From: Rhodococcus qingshengii JCM 15477
GTDB taxonomy: Bacteria; Actinomycetota; Actinomycetes; Mycobacteriales; Mycobacteriaceae
Direction: 5' to 3'
NCBI RefSeq assembly: GCF_023221595.1
Contig: NZ_CP096563.1
Span: 4,093,501 to 4,157,500 of the forward strand
DNA: 64,000 nucleotides
A program made the position numbers and the translations under genes. Positions 51,671-60,297 of this stretch are shown here, piece by piece. Numbering within the stretch: position 1 is the stretch's first letter; each line of letters begins with the position of its first letter. Under the pieces are notes generated by a model, which worked only from the letters and a program-made list of their open reading frames with translations, had not been told where the DNA came from and did no database searches.

Positions 51671-53118
51671 TGGTCGGCCGGCGAGTAGTCATTGTCACGT
51701 CGTCACTGTTGGCAGTGGCAGCACTGCTCGCCGGTTGTGCCCAGGGAACGAGTGGCCACGCCGTCTCGATTTATCACGATCCCTTCCGCGTCGCCGGACT
51801 CGACGCAACGGCAGGACCAAGTGGGTTGCGTCCGGGAGCCCCCAACGCCGACCGAGCAATCACCGGCACCGACGGCGGGGACATCGACGCGCTGGCAGCC
51901 AACGCCATCACAGACATCGAAACCTACTGGGCCGCCGAGTACCCGGCTCTGTTCGACAAGCCCTTCGAACCGGTCGACGAGCTGATCTCGTGGGACCCCA
52001 CCGAATCGAACGGCCCGGACTTCTGTGAGGAGACCACCGAAGAACTCATCAACGCCGGGTACTGCAGCATCGATCACACCATCGGTTGGGATCGTGAATT
52101 GCTGCTGCCCGAGGTGCGGGAGAAGTTCGGTGATGTGGCCGTCGCGTTCATCTTTGCGCACGAGTACGGCCATGCCGTTCAACGCAAGGCCGGGATCGTC
52201 GGCGGTAAACGAGACGCAGCCCTGGTGCGCGAACAGCAAGCCGACTGTTTCGGTGGCGCCTTCTTGCGGCACGTCGCCGAGGACAAGGCCGCGCACTTCA
52301 CGATGAACACCTCCGACGGACTCAACAAGGTGTTGGCGTCGGCGGTCGCCATCCGCGACGAAGACCCTAATGATCCTGAGAGCCACCATGGTTCGGCGTT
52401 CGAGCGCGTCACCGCCACTCAGATCGGCTTCACCGACGGCGCCGGTGCGTGCGCGAAGATGGACGCCGACGAAATCGAGTCACGACGTGCAGACCTCCCG
52501 CAGCAGTTCGCCGAAGGCAACGATTCCGGAGAACTGCCCGTCACCGAGGCAACTCTCGACGAGTTCGTGAAGACCTTCCAAGCGATCTTCGATCTACCCG
52601 AGCCGCCGAAGGTCGTGTTCACCGGCGCAGACACCGGGTGCAGCGATGCCGTTGCGACCGAACCCGTCTCGTACTGCCCGTCGACGAACACCATCGGAAT
52701 CAGCGTCGACGACCTTGCCGAGCGCGGCACGCCGGGTCGCGTCGGGCGACGCGAGTTGATCCAGACCAACATCACCGGTGACTACAACGCCTATGTCCTG
52801 CTCGCGTCGAGGTACACCCTCGCGATGCAGAAGGAGAACGGCCAATCGCTCGACACTCCGCAGACTGCCCTGCGCGCCGCCTGCCTGTCCGGCGTCATCA
52901 CCGCAGCGCTCAGTCCCACCAACGCCGCGGCGTCCGGAGCACAGGTCACACTCTCCCCCGGCGACCTCGACGAAGCCGTATCGGGGCTGCTGACCGACGG
53001 CCTGGCTGCCAGTGACGTCAACGGTGAGACGGTTCCGAGCGGGTTCGCACGTGTCGACGCGTTCCGAACCGGCGTTCTCGGTGGCCGGGAAGTGTGCGAC
53101 AGCCGCTACACGGAGTAG
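51670..53118 (+). CDS. Lipoprotein with neutral zinc metallopeptidase domain
   Basis: A 482-residue exported protein. The signal peptide ends in the lipobox ALLAGC, so it is lipid-anchored outside the membrane. The metal motif HEYGHAVQ, with a downstream QQADCFGGAF glutamine/aspartate pair, fits the putative neutral zinc metallopeptidase family (Pfam PF04228-like). Several cysteines (DFCEETT, GYCSID, TGCSD, SYCPS) may form disulfides. Substrate is unknown. ATG at 51670 overlaps the glgB stop by one base, linking it in expression to alpha-glucan synthesis; a role in capsule or glucan export is possible but unproven. Confidence 0.82.
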   Translation: MVGRRVVIVTSSLLAVAALLAGCAQGTSGHAVSIYHDPFRVAGLDATAGPSGLRPGAPNADRAITGTDGGDIDALAANAITDIETYWAAEYPALFDKPFEPVDELISWDPTESNGPDFCEETTEELINAGYCSIDHTIGWDRELLLPEVREKFGDVAVAFIFAHEYGHAVQRKAGIVGGKRDAALVREQQADCFGGAFLRHVAEDKAAHFTMNTSDGLNKVLASAVAIRDEDPNDPESHHGSAFERVTATQIGFTDGAGACAKMDADEIESRRADLPQQFAEGNDSGELPVTEATLDEFVKTFQAIFDLPEPPKVVFTGADTGCSDAVATEPVSYCPSTNTIGISVDDLAERGTPGRVGRRELIQTNITGDYNAYVLLASRYTLAMQKENGQSLDTPQTALRAACLSGVITAALSPTNAAASGAQVTLSPGDLDEAVSGLLTDGLAASDVNGETVPSGFARVDAFRTGVLGGREVCDSRYTE

Positions 53119-53136
53119 CGACTGCCGGTCCACACG

Positions 53137-54087
53137 TCAGTAGAGAGCGGAAGCCAACTTACGACGGGCCGCGATGACGATCGGTTCTGCCGGGTCGAAC
53201 AGTTCGAACAGTTCGAGCAGGCGCGTCCGAGCGGCAGCCTTGTCGTCGCCGGCAGTTCGCGAGACCACCGAGATCAAGCGCGCGAACGACGCCTCGGGTT
53301 GCTGGGCGAACATTTCCAGGTCGGCCGCAGCGAACTGCAGTTCGAGATCGGACGGATCAGCATCCGCGGCCGCAATCGACTCGGGATCGACACCCTGAAC
53401 CCGAGCCATGAACTTCACCTGGCGGACAGCGCTCTTGGCCTCCGCATTGTTGGGTTCGGCGTCGAGAATTTCCTGGTACGCAGCGATGGCGGCGTCGAGA
53501 TCGCCCTCGTCCAGCGCGGTTTCAGCGGCCACGAAGCGAGGATCCTCGACCTCCTCCACCGGTTCGTCCGCGTCGGAGACCGGCCCACTCAACTTGCCCT
53601 CGACAGCTTGGAGGACTGCGTCGAACCACTGGCTGAGCTGCGCCTCCGGCTGAGCGCCCTGGAAATCGGCCAACGGCTGACCGGCCGCGACGGCAACAAC
53701 CGTCGGCACCGACTGGACGCCGAAAGCCTGCGCGATGCGAGGACTCACGTCGACGTCGACGTTGGCAAGAATCCACTTGCCGCCGGCTCGCGCTGCAAAT
53801 GATTCGAGAACTTCGGTGAATACGACCGAGGGCTCGTATGCGCGGCCACCGATGTTGACGATCACCGGCACCTGGCTCGACTTCAGCAGGACTTCGCTTT
53901 CGAAGTTCTCCTCGGTCACCTCGATCACTGCCCCGGAGACAGCAGAAACGGCCCCGTCGCCGCTGGTGTTACGCGGCGGTGGTGGGGCCGTGGCCCGCTC
54001 TTTGAAGGCGGACAAGTCGACTGCGCCGCTCATGGCGGCAGCAACTGCGGACGAACGCGCGGGGGGCCTGGAACCTGGTCGAGTCAC
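53137..54087 (-). CDS. Thioredoxin-fold TPR protein, CnoX/YbbN-like (Rv1324-like)
   Basis: A 316-residue protein. Residues 1-50 are a basic then low-complexity leader. A thioredoxin-like domain spans about 52-165 (IEVTEENFESEVL, VDVSPRIAQAFGVQSVPTVV). A tetratricopeptide-like helical region follows (RFVAAETALDEGDLDAAIAAYQEIL). The usual WCGPC redox motif is replaced by IGGRAYEPS, so it has no CXXC and cannot act as an ordinary thioredoxin. YbbN/CnoX proteins are holdases that hand clients to chaperonins. GTG at 54087. It converges on the metallopeptidase gene. Confidence 0.85.
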   Translation of the reverse strand: MTRPGSRPPARSSAVAAAMSGAVDLSAFKERATAPPPPRNTSGDGAVSAVSGAVIEVTEENFESEVLLKSSQVPVIVNIGGRAYEPSVVFTEVLESFAARAGGKWILANVDVDVSPRIAQAFGVQSVPTVVAVAAGQPLADFQGAQPEAQLSQWFDAVLQAVEGKLSGPVSDADEPVEEVEDPRFVAAETALDEGDLDAAIAAYQEILDAEPNNAEAKSAVRQVKFMARVQGVDPESIAAADADPSDLELQFAAADLEMFAQQPEASFARLISVVSRTAGDDKAAARTRLLELFELFDPAEPIVIAARRKLASALY

Positions 54088-54138
54088 GGCTCCCAGTTTG
54101 TCACGAGTTGCGAGAAGCTACGTAGAGGGATGCAGCAC

Positions 54139-54501
54139 TCAGACGAGCGCCGCGTTGCCCTTGGACGCCTCGAACTCCGTGGACAGCTCACCGAGCTTGC
54201 CGTTTCGCACTGCCCAGCGTTCGAAGATGACGGTGCCGAAGGGCGGAACGCTCGAGATCAGCGCAAGGATCGTGGTCTTGACGTCCCACTTGAGCGACCA
54301 CGCGGTCAGGAGTGCAACAACGATGAACACCAGGAAGCCGGCGGTTCCGTGGACCATTCCGGGGATGCGAATCGCTTCTTCGTGTCCGAGGACCCACTTG
54401 AAGAACATGGCAACCAGCAAGGCCGCCCAGGTCACAGCTTCCCACCACGCCACCAGACGGAAGCGTTTCGCGGGAGTGGATACGTCAAAGATGTTCGCCA
54501 T
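54139..54501 (-). CDS. DUF3817 integral membrane protein, second copy
   Basis: A 120-residue membrane protein with three hydrophobic segments: WEAVTWAALLVAMFFKW, MVHGTAGFLVFIVVALLTAW and LALISSVPPFGTVIFE. The VHGTAGF and VPPFGTVIFERW motifs mark DUF3817, as does the paralogue at 34911. Function is unknown. The ATG at 54501 is preferred over an upstream TTG at 54522. Lies between a CnoX-like gene and a thiolase gene. Confidence 0.82.
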   Translation of the reverse strand: MANIFDVSTPAKRFRLVAWWEAVTWAALLVAMFFKWVLGHEEAIRIPGMVHGTAGFLVFIVVALLTAWSLKWDVKTTILALISSVPPFGTVIFERWAVRNGKLGELSTEFEASKGNAALV

Positions 54502-54525
54502 GAGGCCATTGTGCCCGAACAACTA

Positions 54526-54565
54526 CGACGCCCCGTAGTTGTGTGAGCAAAACCACGGGGCGTCG
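54526..54565 (-). terminator. Inverted repeat after the thiolase gene
   Basis: CGACGCCCCGT and ACGGGGCGTCG flank an 18-nt loop, 37 nt past the thiolase stop and close to the next start. No U-tract; terminator role is tentative. Confidence 0.5.
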
Positions 54566-54601
54566 CAGAGCGAGAGCGCTCGTTCAGGTGTATTTAGACA
54601 C

Positions 54602-55795
54602 TCAGGCCTTGGGGACGCGGACGATGAGTGCGTCGCCTTGTCCGCCGCCGCCGCAGAGTGCGGCTGCGCCGATGCCGCCGCCGCGGCGTTGCAGTTCGAG
54701 GGCGAGGTGCAGGGCGATGCGGGCGCCGGACATGCCGAGGGGGTGGCCGACGGCGATGGCGCCGCCGTTGACGTTGACCTTGGCGGGGTCGAGGCCGAGT
54801 TCGCGGGTGGAGGCGATCCCGACGGCGGCGAATGCTTCGTTGATTTCGACGAGGTCGAGGTCGGTGGGGTCGATGCCTTCCTTCGCGCAGGCTTTGGCGA
54901 TGGCCCGGGCGGGTTGGGACTGGAGGGTGGAGTCGGGTCCGGCGACGACGCCGTGGGCGCCGATTTCCGCGATCCAGGTCAGGCCGAGTTCTTCGGCTTT
55001 GGTTTTGCTCATCACGATCACGGCGGCGGCGCCGTCGGAGATCGGGGAGGCGGAGCCGGCGGTGATGGTGCCGTCCTTGCTGAACGCGGGACGCAGTTTG
55101 CCGAGGGATTCGGTGGTGGTGTCGGCGCGGATGCCTTCGTCCTGGGCGAAGACGATGGGCTCGCCCTTGCGTTGGGGGATGGAGACGGGGACGACTTCGT
55201 TGTCGAAGAGGCCGTCTTTCCAGGCGCGGGCCGCGTTCTGGTGTGAGGCGGCGGCGAAGGCGTCCTGCTCGGCGCGGGTGATGTGGGCGGTTTCTTGTTG
55301 GTTGACCTGTTCGGTGAGCAGGCCCATGGCCTGGTCGGTGAAGATGTCGTGGAGGCCGTCGTAGGCCATGTGGTCGCGGAGGGTGACGTCGCCGTATTTG
55401 AAGCCTTCGCGGCTTTTTTCGAGCATGTGGGGTGCGCGGGACATCGATTCCTGCCCGCCGGCGACGACGATGTCGAATTCGCCGGCGCGGATGAGTTGGT
55501 CGGCGAGGGCGATGGCGTCGATGCCGGAGAGGCACACTTTGTTGATGCTCAGGGCGGGGACGTTCATGGGGATGCCGGCGGCGACGGCGGCTTGGCGGGC
55601 GGGCATCTGGCCGGCGCCGGCGGTGAGGACCTGTCCCATGATGACGTAGTCGACCTGTTCGGGGGCGACTGAGGACTTGTCGAGGGCGCCTTTGATGGCG
55701 ATGCCGCCGAGGTCGGACCCGGAGAGGTCTTTCAACGATCCGAGGAGTCGACCCATCGGGGTACGAGCTCCCGCAACAATCACAGAACTGGTCAC
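54602..55795 (-). CDS. fadA4: Acetyl-CoA C-acetyltransferase (thiolase, FadA4-like)
   Basis: A 397-residue thiolase. The nucleophile Cys is in [12 protein letters not shown] (residue 89 region). The His is in [12 protein letters not shown] and the second Cys in [11 protein letters not shown]. It condenses two acetyl-CoA to acetoacetyl-CoA or cleaves beta-ketoacyl-CoA. GTG at 55795 follows GGAGG by 5 nt. By position, beside the epimerase gene, it corresponds to Rv1323. Composition is unusual: two 60-nt rows near its 3' end count 75-77% GC against a window average near 62%, with almost only C-ending codons. This may mean high expression or a separate origin. Confidence 0.95.
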   Translation of the reverse strand: MTSSVIVAGARTPMGRLLGSLKDLSGSDLGGIAIKGALDKSSVAPEQVDYVIMGQVLTAGAGQMPARQAAVAAGIPMNVPALSINKVCLSGIDAIALADQLIRAGEFDIVVAGGQESMSRAPHMLEKSREGFKYGDVTLRDHMAYDGLHDIFTDQAMGLLTEQVNQQETAHITRAEQDAFAAASHQNAARAWKDGLFDNEVVPVSIPQRKGEPIVFAQDEGIRADTTTESLGKLRPAFSKDGTITAGSASPISDGAAAVIVMSKTKAEELGLTWIAEIGAHGVVAGPDSTLQSQPARAIAKACAKEGIDPTDLDLVEINEAFAAVGIASTRELGLDPAKVNVNGGAIAVGHPLGMSGARIALHLALELQRRGGGIGAAALCGGGGQGDALIVRVPKA

Positions 55796-55879
55796 GATTT
55801 CCTCCGGCTGCAAAAGAGAGATAGTCGTCGGTTCCGTGCGGCCTAAGAGCCAAGTCACATCCCGACGTGTACTCCTCAA

Positions 55880-55895
55880 ACGGTAGCGCTACCGT
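55880..55895. promoter_or_regulatory. 16-bp perfect palindrome, LacI-type operator candidate
   Basis: ACGGTAGCGCTACCGT with a central CG, the general form of LacI-family operators (A-N-CG-N-T core). It lies between the divergent thiolase and epimerase genes. Its right arm is itself the TACCGT -10 box (55890-55895), 7 nt before the epimerase ATG, so a bound protein would block initiation. Confidence 0.65.
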
Positions 55896-55902
55896 GAAAG
55901 GT

Positions 55903-56376
55903 ATGACACAGACCTCCCCCAGTTCTGCACTCGCACCTTTGTCGTCCGACCTCGTCGTCGCGATCGATCACGTCGGAATCGCGGTGCCCGATCTCGACGT
56001 GGCAATCGCGTGGTACACGCAGCACCTGGGCATGGTGTCGACCCACGAGGAAATCAACGAATCGCAGGGCGTGCGTGAGGCCATGCTCTCCGTCGTCGGC
56101 TCCCCCGCCGGATCCACTGCCGTTCAGCTGCTCGCGCCTCTGGACGAGAATTCGACCATCGCCAAGTTCATCGACCGAAGCGGCCCCGGACTCCAGCAGC
56201 TCGCCTACCGGGTCACCGACATCGACGCCATCTCCGCCGAGCTTCGCGACCGCGGGGTTCGGTTGCTGTACGACGCTCCCCGACGCGGTACGGCCAACTC
56301 GCGCATCAACTTCATCCACCCGAAGGACGCCGGCGGCGTCCTGGTGGAACTGGTCGAACCCGACGCGAGCCACTAG
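55903..56376 (+). CDS. mce: Methylmalonyl-CoA epimerase (VOC/glyoxalase fold)
   Basis: A 157-residue vicinal-oxygen-chelate protein. Two beta-alpha-beta-beta-beta halves carry the metal ligands: IDHVGIAVPDLD (His), AVQLLAPL, LQQLAYRVTDID and LVELVEP (Glu). The family interconverts (2R)- and (2S)-methylmalonyl-CoA in the propionyl-CoA route from odd-chain fatty acids, cholesterol and branched amino acids. ATG at 55903 with TACCGT 7 nt upstream and no convincing ribosome site (leaderless). Divergent from the thiolase gene. Confidence 0.9.
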   Translation: MTQTSPSSALAPLSSDLVVAIDHVGIAVPDLDVAIAWYTQHLGMVSTHEEINESQGVREAMLSVVGSPAGSTAVQLLAPLDENSTIAKFIDRSGPGLQQLAYRVTDIDAISAELRDRGVRLLYDAPRRGTANSRINFIHPKDAGGVLVELVEPDASH

Positions 56377-56416
56377 CAGACCCGACTCCAGCTCGTATGC
56401 CAGGTAGATTGTCGCC

Positions 56417-57475
56417 ATGGCATACGAGCAGGACCGCGGTTCGATCCAACTTCCGTTCCAGATCGCACGGAAGGGATACGACCGCGACGAGGTACGTAAC
56501 TACTTCGAGCGATTCGACGCGGAGCTGCGAGTTACCGCGGCAGATCGTGATGCTGCCGCTGCGCAGGCCCGTGACCTCGCCAAGCAGCTCGACGATGCAC
56601 GCGACGACATCGACGACCTCCGCAAGGACGTCGACCGCCTCTCGGTACCGCCCACCACTGCGGAGGGCATGAGCGATCGCATCAGCCGCATGCTGCGCCT
56701 TGCCTCCGACGAGGCCTCGGAGGTGCGCGCGAAGGCCGAGGCCGACGCAGCCGAGATGACCTCCATCGCCGAACAGGACGGCGCCCGCCTTCGTGGTCAC
56801 TACGAGTCGCTGATCGCCGAACTCGAGGACCGTCGCAACGCGATGGAAACCATGCACGAGCAGACCATGGCGCAGGCCCGTACCGAAGCCGCCCGGATCG
56901 TCGAAGCCGCGCAGGCCGAGCGGGATCGACTGGCTGCCGAGTCCGAGGCCAAGCGCACTCAGATCCGCGAAGACTTCGACATCTCGATGTCGGAGCGCCG
57001 CGCCAAGGTCGTCGCCGCCGTCAACGAGCTGGAGTCATCGAGCAAAGCAGAGGCCGAGCGTCGACTCGCCGATGCGTCGCACGAGGCTCAGCGCAGGCTG
57101 CAGGCCGCCACTGATCAGTCCGAGCGCAAGATCGCTCACGCGAAGGAACTCACCGAAGAACTGCGCGTTCTCCGTGGCCGAATCCTGGCTCAGCTCTTGG
57201 GCATTCGCGGACAACTCGATTCGGTTCCGGCTATGCTCGCATCGGTCAACCGGGAGAGCGAACTCCTCGATGCACCGCCCGCTCCGGTCATCGTCGAAGC
57301 CGAGGAAGATCTCGAGATCGAAGACAAGAAGGCCGACGCAGATAAGGTCGACGCAGATCCGGTCAAATCAGAACCGAGTATCGACGAAGACGACGTTCTC
57401 GAGGACTCGGACGAGACGAACACCGCCGAGATCGACACCCGCGCCGTCGAGCAGCGAGCCCAGTCCAGGAACTGA
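56417..57475 (+). CDS. DivIVA-domain coiled-coil protein
   Basis: A 352-residue cytoskeletal-type protein. The N-terminus has the DivIVA membrane-binding pattern (FQIARKGYDRDEVRNYFERF). Next comes a short coiled coil, a linker at about 75-85, and a long continuous coiled coil to about residue 250 rich in Ala, Glu, Arg and Asp. The last 70 residues are acidic and disordered. It may be a polar-growth or septum scaffold related to Wag31 or the FilP/Scy group, but it is not Wag31 itself by length and context. TAGATT lies 6 nt before the ATG, suggesting leaderless expression. Confidence 0.75.
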   Translation: MAYEQDRGSIQLPFQIARKGYDRDEVRNYFERFDAELRVTAADRDAAAAQARDLAKQLDDARDDIDDLRKDVDRLSVPPTTAEGMSDRISRMLRLASDEASEVRAKAEADAAEMTSIAEQDGARLRGHYESLIAELEDRRNAMETMHEQTMAQARTEAARIVEAAQAERDRLAAESEAKRTQIREDFDISMSERRAKVVAAVNELESSSKAEAERRLADASHEAQRRLQAATDQSERKIAHAKELTEELRVLRGRILAQLLGIRGQLDSVPAMLASVNRESELLDAPPAPVIVEAEEDLEIEDKKADADKVDADPVKSEPSIDEDDVLEDSDETNTAEIDTRAVEQRAQSRN

Positions 57476-57482
57476 TCGACGC

Positions 57483-57827
57483 TCAGGACCACCGTCTGGT
57501 CAGGCTGCGCGTACCGCGGCCTGACCAGCATCCGGTATGCCAGTGTCGACGCTCGTTCGCGCCGCCCGGTTCCGAAGGCCACGTCACCACGTGAGCGACG
57601 CCGGGTCTGATGTCGTGATCACAACCGGGGCATCGATAGAACTTCGTCGCGTTGGAGCCGGGTATCGGCCTCACCATGTACATTTCACCGCCCGGCCCGG
57701 GTTCCTCCCGGACCAGCGCTCCGCCGAACAACACGCCGCTTGGTGACGCCGACTCCGCGCTCGAATCCCGAGCACGCCGAGTATCCGTTCGACGGGTTTG
57801 CTTCGGCGAAGGTTTGCGGCGCGGCAT
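57483..57827 (-). CDS. Small zinc-ribbon-like protein, unknown function
   Basis: A 114-residue basic protein. The N-terminal 30 residues are Lys/Arg/Ser-rich. The core has YRCPGCDHDIRPGVAHVV, then HWHTGCW, giving Cys-X2-Cys plus His-X2-Cys as a plausible zinc site. It is a conserved-looking actinobacterial type often labelled ATP/GTP-binding, without evidence. It sits next to nucS in the same orientation (19 nt after the nucS end, read 58521 to 57847). A nucleic-acid role is a guess. TAGACT 6 nt before the ATG suggests a leaderless mRNA. Confidence 0.7.
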   Translation of the reverse strand: MPRRKPSPKQTRRTDTRRARDSSAESASPSGVLFGGALVREEPGPGGEMYMVRPIPGSNATKFYRCPGCDHDIRPGVAHVVTWPSEPGGANERRHWHTGCWSGRGTRSLTRRWS

Positions 57828-57846
57828 GGTTCGAGTCTAAACAGCG

Positions 57847-58521
57847 TCAGAAGAGGCGGAACTCGGTGCTTTCGGTGCCCCGCAAGGCCTCGTAGTCAAG
57901 GACCAGGCAACGGATCCCACGGTCGTTGGCCAAAGTCTTTGCCTGCGGCTTGATCTGTTGCGCTGCAAAAACTCCCGTGACCGGCGCGAGCAGCGGATCG
58001 CGGTTGAGCAATTCGAGGTAGCGCGTCAACTGCTCGACGCCGTCGATCTCACCGCGACGCTTGATCTCCACCGCCACCGATGCACCGTCCGCGTCTCGGA
58101 CCAGAAGATCGACCGGCCCGATGGCCGTCATGTACTCACGTCGCACCAACGTGTAGCCGGGGCCGAGTGTCTCGACATGCTCCGCCAGAAGTTCTTGAAG
58201 GTGTGCCTCGACACCGTCCTTGATCAATCCCGGATCGAGACCGAGTTCATACGACGAATCGTGCTCGACCTCTTCGAGAGTGATCCGCAGTTCCTCGCCC
58301 GCCTTGTTGGTGACGACCCACAGGATGTCGTCGCCGTCCCCGGTGGTCTCGACCAACCAGCACGGCGGACTCATCCAGTTGAGCGGCTTGTACGCCCGAT
58401 CGTCGGCATGGATACTGACCGAGCCGTCGGCTTTGACCAACAGCAGTCGTCTTGCGGTAGGGAGGTGGGAGGTCAGGCGTCCCACATAGTCGACACGGCA
58501 ACGAGCAATAACTAGGCGCAC
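57847..58521 (-). CDS. nucS: Mismatch-specific endonuclease NucS/EndoMS
   Basis: A 224-residue protein. The N-terminal DNA-binding/dimer domain includes [21 protein letters not shown]. The C-terminal PD-(D/E)XK nuclease has [12 protein letters not shown] and [17 protein letters not shown]. NucS cleaves both strands at mismatches and supplies non-canonical mismatch repair in actinobacteria, which lack MutS/MutL. GTG at 58521 follows a TAGGGT box by 6 nt. Ortholog of Rv1321; divergent from the cyclase gene by 42 nt. Confidence 0.95.
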   Translation of the reverse strand: MRLVIARCRVDYVGRLTSHLPTARRLLLVKADGSVSIHADDRAYKPLNWMSPPCWLVETTGDGDDILWVVTNKAGEELRITLEEVEHDSSYELGLDPGLIKDGVEAHLQELLAEHVETLGPGYTLVRREYMTAIGPVDLLVRDADGASVAVEIKRRGEIDGVEQLTRYLELLNRDPLLAPVTGVFAAQQIKPQAKTLANDRGIRCLVLDYEALRGTESTEFRLF

Positions 58522-58563
58522 CGGACCACCCTAAGCGATCATTACGACTACTCTCGACACACT

Positions 58564-60156
58564 ATGCAGCGAAGCCGTGTCCCGAGTGCGCCCCTGGGGT
58601 CGTGGCTGCTCGGATCCACCGACGAAAGCCCCAGGCGCCGCCGAATCCGCGTCCAGGCACTACTCACCGCCCCCCTCCTGGTCACAAACCTGATCGGAGC
58701 GGTACTGGCGATCGTGCTCATCGGATTCGTGGTTCCCGGACCCGCGATCATCCACCCCGAATTCGCATGGATCAACTTCATTGCCGTGCCCGTCTTCATC
58801 GGGTGTGTCTTTCTCATCGGACTGCTGTGGGGCACCAAACGGCTGATGCGGGATCTTCGATGGGCCACCGAGGATCACCCACCGACAGAGCAGAATCAAC
58901 GCGCGGCGCTGCGCGGGCCGTGGCGACTGACCCGAGTGCAAGCCGTCCTGTGGACGGCCGCGCTCATCACCTTCACGACCATGTACGGAATCGTCGACCC
59001 CGACACTATTCCGAAAGTTCTGTTCACCGTGGCTTTCAGCGGTATCACCACGTGCGCTTTCTGCTACCTGCTCAGCGAGTTCGCACTCCGCCCGATTGCT
59101 GCGCGTGCACTCGAATCCGGAGCACCCCGCAAGGCTGCCGTTCTCGGACTGACCGGCCGGACAATCCTCGTCTGGCTGCTCGGAAGCGGAGTCCCCGTCA
59201 CCGGCTTGATGCTCGTAGCGGTCTTCAGCTTCATCCGGCCTGCTTCGTGGCAAGCCCTCGCGACCGCGATCCTCGTCATCGGCGGAATCACTCTGTGCGT
59301 CGGACTCGGGCTGACGTACATCAACATCCGATCAGCCGCGGCTCCCATTCGGTCCGTACGCCGAGGCATGGAACAAGTCACCCGTGGCGACCTCACCGCG
59401 TCCGTCGTCGTGTACGACGGAACGGAACTGGGACTACTGCAGGCCGGCTTCAATCGCATGGCCGAGGGTCTGCGCGAGCGAGAGCGAATACGCGACCTCT
59501 TCGGGCGCCACGTCGGACACGAGGTTGCCGCAAACGCGGTTCGCCGAAACCCGGAACTCGGCGGTGAAGAACGTGACGTTGCCGTACTCTTCGTCGACGT
59601 CATCGGATCGACCACCATCGCGGCCACCAACTCCCCTACGGCGGTGGTCGCTCTACTCAACCGTTTCTTCGACGTCATAGTCGACGAGGTCGACGCACAC
59701 GGCGGATTCGTCAACAAGTTCGAGGGCGACGCAGCGCTGGCGATCTTCGGAGCGCCGACGACACTCGACGATCACGCCGGCAGCGCACTCGCCGCTGCCC
59801 GCAAGATTCAGCAGCGCCTGCGTGCCGAGGTTCCGGAAGTGAGCGCGGGAATCGGCGTCGCCGCAGGTGTTGCCGTAGCCGGGAACGTCGGTGCGCGAGA
59901 GAGATTCGAGTACACCGTCATCGGTGATCCCGTCAACGAGGCGGCGCGACTGTCCGAAGTTGCCAAGACGGTTCCCGGTAACGTCGCCGCATCCGGTCGG
60001 GCTGTGGCTGCCGCTGACAGCGCCGAGGCTGCACAGTGGTCGATCACCGAGAACATCACCCTTCGCGGCCGCCTCGAACAGACCGAGCTCGCGATTCCGT
60101 GCGACGCTCTGGAGTCCGAGACCAGCCCGTCAGACTCCGTGCCCGTTCAGCCCTGA
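58564..60156 (+). CDS. Membrane class III adenylate cyclase with HAMP domain (Rv1318c-Rv1320c type)
   Basis: A 530-residue membrane protein. Six hydrophobic segments span residues 30-260. A HAMP linker follows (IRSVRRGMEQVTRGDLTASV), then a class III cyclase domain from about 330. Metal aspartates are in VLFVDVIGST and FEGDAALAIFG, with the purine/transition-state region in EYTVIGDPVNEAARL. It probably makes cAMP in response to a membrane signal. M. tuberculosis has three tandem paralogues here (Rv1318c-Rv1320c); only one is present in this window. TACTCT ends 9 nt before the ATG. Confidence 0.92.
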   Translation: MQRSRVPSAPLGSWLLGSTDESPRRRRIRVQALLTAPLLVTNLIGAVLAIVLIGFVVPGPAIIHPEFAWINFIAVPVFIGCVFLIGLLWGTKRLMRDLRWATEDHPPTEQNQRAALRGPWRLTRVQAVLWTAALITFTTMYGIVDPDTIPKVLFTVAFSGITTCAFCYLLSEFALRPIAARALESGAPRKAAVLGLTGRTILVWLLGSGVPVTGLMLVAVFSFIRPASWQALATAILVIGGITLCVGLGLTYINIRSAAAPIRSVRRGMEQVTRGDLTASVVVYDGTELGLLQAGFNRMAEGLRERERIRDLFGRHVGHEVAANAVRRNPELGGEERDVAVLFVDVIGSTTIAATNSPTAVVALLNRFFDVIVDEVDAHGGFVNKFEGDAALAIFGAPTTLDDHAGSALAAARKIQQRLRAEVPEVSAGIGVAAGVAVAGNVGARERFEYTVIGDPVNEAARLSEVAKTVPGNVAASGRAVAAADSAEAAQWSITENITLRGRLEQTELAIPCDALESETSPSDSVPVQP

Positions 60157-60171
60157 CCCCACCTCCCCCCT

Positions 60172-60222
60172 GAGCGAACGGCACGTTCGGTCGGTCCAAG
60201 GCGATCAACGCCACGTTCGCTC
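60172..60222. repeat. 51-bp palindromic intergenic element, copy C
   Basis: Starts GAGCGAACGGCACGTTCG and ends CGCCACGTTCGCTC, perfect 9-base inverted ends. It lies 16 nt after the cyclase stop. Confidence 0.85.
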
Positions 60223-60297
60223 GATGACTTTCCCGCTTCTCGACGGTCTATATCGGCACAGCGAAAATCCGACGACGCCTGGGAGATGGGTACGACT

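Noticed and set aside
54594..55853. A 419-codon frame overlapping the thiolase gene on the same strand
   Set aside because: Arg/His/Pro-only composition; it is the out-of-frame reading of a very GC-rich gene.
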